From Stutzerimonas chloritidismutans AW-1 (GTDB lineage Bacteria; Pseudomonadota; Gammaproteobacteria; Pseudomonadales; Pseudomonadaceae): DNA of 51,035 bases. The stretch spans positions 1 through 51,035 of the forward strand of contig NZ_AOFQ01000064.1 of NCBI RefSeq assembly GCF_000495915.1, given 5' to 3'. The notes under the pieces were generated by a model that made no database searches, was not told the DNA's origin, and was given only the letters and a program-made list of their open reading frames with translations. Every line of letters begins with the position of its first letter. Positions within the stretch are counted from its first letter, which is position 1. Shown in pieces: positions 49,452 through 51,035 of this stretch. Position numbers and translations under genes: made by a program.

Positions 49452-49745
49452 ATGAACGATCAAGAACGCACCGAACTGGAAGCCGCAGCCTTCCGCCGCC
49501 TGGTCCAGCACCTGCGCACCCGTCCCGATGCCCAGAACATCGACCTGATGAACCTCGCCGGTTTCTGTCGCAACTGCCTGTCGAAATGGTACAAGGCCGC
49601 CGCAGACGATCTGGACGTCGAACTCAGCATCGACCAGGCCCGCGAAGAGGTGTACGGAATGCCGTACAGCGAGTGGAAAAAACGCTATCAGAAGGAAGCG
49701 TCTGCCGAGCAGCAGGTCGCTTTCGACAAGGCCCAGAAAGAATGA
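49452..49745 (+). CDS. DUF1244 family protein
   Basis: The 97-aa cytosolic protein starts MNDQERTELEAAAFRRLVQH and contains the hallmark MNLAGFCRNCLSKWYKAAAD with a CxxC that may bind metal, followed by REEVYGMPYSEWKKRY. The family is widespread in proteobacteria and has no established function. The frame continues upstream, but the ATG at 49452 gives the conserved start. Its stop overlaps the HopJ-family gene (ATGA), so the pair is translationally coupled. Confidence 0.9.
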   Translation: MNDQERTELEAAAFRRLVQHLRTRPDAQNIDLMNLAGFCRNCLSKWYKAAADDLDVELSIDQAREEVYGMPYSEWKKRYQKEASAEQQVAFDKAQKE

Positions 49746-50080
49746 ACGACCTGAAGGACTTCCGCGCCAGCCTGCGCAATCGCAACCACGCATTCAGCGA
49801 AACGCTTGCCTTCATCGAGGGCGCTTACGACTACCAGCCGAGCCGCTTCGTCAACGGCACACTGGAGAACGCTGCCGGCGAGAACGAAGGTTCCTGCAAG
49901 ACGCTGGGCCTCGCATTGCTTGAAGACTTCACGACGGAAGAAGCGCTGCTTGCGTTCGGCGAGCACTATCAGGCGGTCCTGGCCGACCCGAACGGCAGCG
50001 ACCACCGCAACATTCGCGCGCTCATGGAAACCGGCCTGCCGGGCGTGCGTTTCGACACCCAACCGCTCAAGCGCAAGTAA
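49742..50080 (+). CDS. HopJ-family protein
   Basis: The 112-aa protein starts MNDLKDFRASLRNRNHAFSE and contains FIEGAYDYQPSRFVNGTLEN and GNENEGSC-like (GENEGSCKTLGLALLEDFT), typical of the family annotated as HopJ type III effector. It occurs in many non-pathogenic bacteria that lack type III secretion, and the fold has no known activity; an effector role here is not supported by context. The ATG overlaps the DUF1244 stop by 4 nt. A hairpin follows. Confidence 0.88.
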   Translation: MNDLKDFRASLRNRNHAFSETLAFIEGAYDYQPSRFVNGTLENAAGENEGSCKTLGLALLEDFTTEEALLAFGEHYQAVLADPNGSDHRNIRALMETGLPGVRFDTQPLKRK

Positions 50081-50101
50081 CGCGCATCCTTTCGACGGAT
50101 C

Positions 50102-50120
50102 GAGCCGGCTATGCCGGCTC
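50102..50120 (+). terminator. Hairpin after the HopJ-family gene
   Basis: GAGCCGGC pairs perfectly with GCCGGCTC around a TAT loop, 21 nt after the stop. The following bases are AATGGG, not U-rich, so termination would be weak; it may stabilise the 3' end. Confidence 0.5.
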
Positions 50121-50134
50121 AATGGGAATAAAAA

Positions 50135-50179
50135 GGGTCATCCCAAGCACTTGGGGAAGGCTGAAGGAGCGGATGACCC
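50135..50179. other. Structured element in the HopJ-cysZ gap
   Basis: GGGTCATCC at 50135-50143 pairs perfectly with GGATGACCC at 50171-50179. Inside, CCCAAG at 50142 and CTTGGG at 50150 can form a competing hairpin. On the minus strand the outer stem is followed by TTTTTATT, like an intrinsic terminator, and the plus strand shows several GGA triplets. It may be a small RNA, a leader switch or a minus-strand terminator. Confidence 0.4.
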
Positions 50180-50247
50180 GAAAAACGTTGAGCGCCACCT
50201 TAGCTATCCGCCAAGGCCGTGGATAATTCAGGTTCTGCATACACCCC

Positions 50248-50262
50248 ATAGTCATCGACTAT
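50248..50262. promoter_or_regulatory. OxyR-like half-site ATAG-N7-CTAT upstream of cysZ
   Basis: ATAGTC-ATC-GACTAT is a perfect 6-bp inverted repeat that matches the OxyR half-site ATAG-N7-CTAT, centred about 62 bp upstream of the cysZ ATG. A second adjacent half-site is not clear. In pseudomonads cysZ is often followed by trxB (outside this window), which would fit peroxide control. A different LysR regulator such as CysB is not excluded. Confidence 0.4.
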
Positions 50263-50316
50263 CCCGCTGCGCTACGCCCCTCTCGACGAAACCCTGCCCT
50301 TTTTCAGGAGACGCCA

Positions 50317-51035
50317 ATGCCCGTATCCGCCCTCTCCGGCCCGCAATACCTTCGCGAAGGCCTGCGCCTGGTGCTCAGCCCGGGGCTGCGTCTGTTCGTG
50401 ATCCTGCCGCTGACGGTGAACGTGCTGCTGTTCTTCGGCCTGATCTGGTTCGCGGTCGGCCAGTTCAGCGGCTGGGTCGACACCTTCATGCCCAACCTGC
50501 CGACCTGGCTCGCCTTTCTCGAATACATCCTCTGGCCGCTGTTCGTCGTGCTGGTGGTACTGATGGTGTTCTTCAGCTTCACCATGCTGGCCAACATCAT
50601 CGCCGCACCGTTCAACGGCTTTCTGGCGGAAAAGGTCGAGGTAGTGGTGCGCGGCGAAGACGCAGCGCCGCCTTTCAGCTGGGCCGAGCTGCTGGCCATG
50701 CTGCCCCGCACGATTGGCCGCGAGCTGCGCAAGCTGGGCTATTTCGCACCGCGCGCGCTGGCGTTGCTGGTGCTTTCATTCATCCCCGTGCTGAACCTTG
50801 TTGCCGCGCCTTTATGGCTGCTGTTCGGCGTGTGGATGATGGCAGTGCAATACATCGACTACCCGGCGGACAACAACAAGCTGAGCTGGGCGGACATGAT
50901 GGGCTGGTTGCGCCAGCGACGCTGGCAGAGCCTGAGCTTTGGTGCGGTGACTTATGCGGCGTTGCTGGTGCCGGTCCTGAACCTGCTGATCATGCCGGCG
51001 GCCGTCGCGGGGGCGACGCTGTTCTGGGGAAGGGA
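50317..51035 (+). CDS. cysZ: Sulfate transporter CysZ (5' part, cut by the window end)
   Basis: CysZ imports sulfate for cysteine synthesis through the inner membrane. The first 239 codons are visible and open to the window edge. The start MPVSALSGPQYLREGLRLVL is preceded by CAGGAG. Membrane segments include FVILPLTVNVLLFFGLIWFA and ILWPLFVVLVVLMVFFSFTM, and conserved regions FTMLANIIAAPFNGFLAEKV and GVWMMAVQYIDYPADNNK are diagnostic. A final hydrophobic segment, LLVPVLNLLIMPAAVAGATL, is near the edge. The stop and last residues are outside the window. Confidence 0.92.
   Translation, partial: MPVSALSGPQYLREGLRLVLSPGLRLFVILPLTVNVLLFFGLIWFAVGQFSGWVDTFMPNLPTWLAFLEYILWPLFVVLVVLMVFFSFTMLANIIAAPFNGFLAEKVEVVVRGEDAAPPFSWAELLAMLPRTIGRELRKLGYFAPRALALLVLSFIPVLNLVAAPLWLLFGVWMMAVQYIDYPADNNKLSWADMMGWLRQRRWQSLSFGAVTYAALLVPVLNLLIMPAAVAGATLFWGR

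Noticed and set aside
49742..50080. HopJ-family protein as a virulence effector
   Set aside because: The family is common in bacteria without type III secretion, the gene is coupled to a housekeeping-type gene and no secretion genes are nearby.

Overview
The window is chromosomal DNA of a high-GC gammaproteobacterium, most likely a pseudomonad of the Pseudomonas stutzeri (Stutzerimonas) type. This rests on near-textbook Pseudomonas proteins (AlgA-type GMP/PMI, MvaT, Aer of 521 aa, OlsBA, FolM/FolX, the PhoH-like gene beside moaCDE) and on gene orders I recall from P. aeruginosa (purU-mvaT-sbcB followed by a MoxR/DUF58 cluster). No database search was possible, so the species is an inference.

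Layout. 1-8.3 kb: purL and the four-gene general amino acid ABC operon aapJQMP, all on the minus strand. 8.6-11.2 kb: an esterase, the RNA helicase rhlB and a 54-aa membrane peptide on plus. 11.2-15.1 kb: moaCDE, a PIN-PhoH ATPase/nuclease and a His-rich cation diffusion facilitator on minus. 15.2-18.8 kb: yaaA, a 787-bp gene-poor gap, an algA-type GDP-mannose enzyme and a small hypothetical gene on plus. 18.9-22.7 kb: a HerA-like ATPase with a small partner, purU, and an IS30-family element inserted between purU and mvaT. 22.9-24.9 kb: mvaT and sbcB, convergent. 25.1-31.9 kb: a tightly coupled six-gene operon (RDD, SpoIIM-like, DUF4129, DUF4350, MoxR, DUF58). 31.9-36.9 kb: PilZ, DUF4124, a lipoprotein, pyruvate kinase, and a diguanylate cyclase coupled to a 2Fe-2S reductase. 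37-42.5 kb: class I fumarase, aerotaxis receptor, VF530-type protein, DJ-1/PfpI protein and a cardiolipin-synthase-like enzyme. 42.8-46 kb: an acyl-CoA-dehydrogenase-like gene divergent from the ornithine-lipid genes olsBA, then acpH. 46-51 kb: class II aldolase, flavodoxin, PilZ-like protein, folM-folX, DUF1244-HopJ and the 5' part of cysZ, cut by the window edge.

The window is mostly core metabolism with one mobile element. The most interesting regulatory candidates read from the sequence are: an 11-bp-periodic Pho-box-like array between the acyl-CoA-dehydrogenase-like gene and olsBA; ATAG/CTAT dyads with OxyR-type 7-nt spacing upstream of yaaA and cysZ; a long hairpin covering the folM translation start region; a structured gap upstream of cysZ; and a recurrent GGCTAGAAT promoter block upstream of three genes. 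The most plausible under-described system is the MoxR/DUF58/DUF4129/DUF4350/SpoIIM/RDD membrane operon. I saw no tRNA, rRNA, CRISPR array, prophage or recognised defence system.
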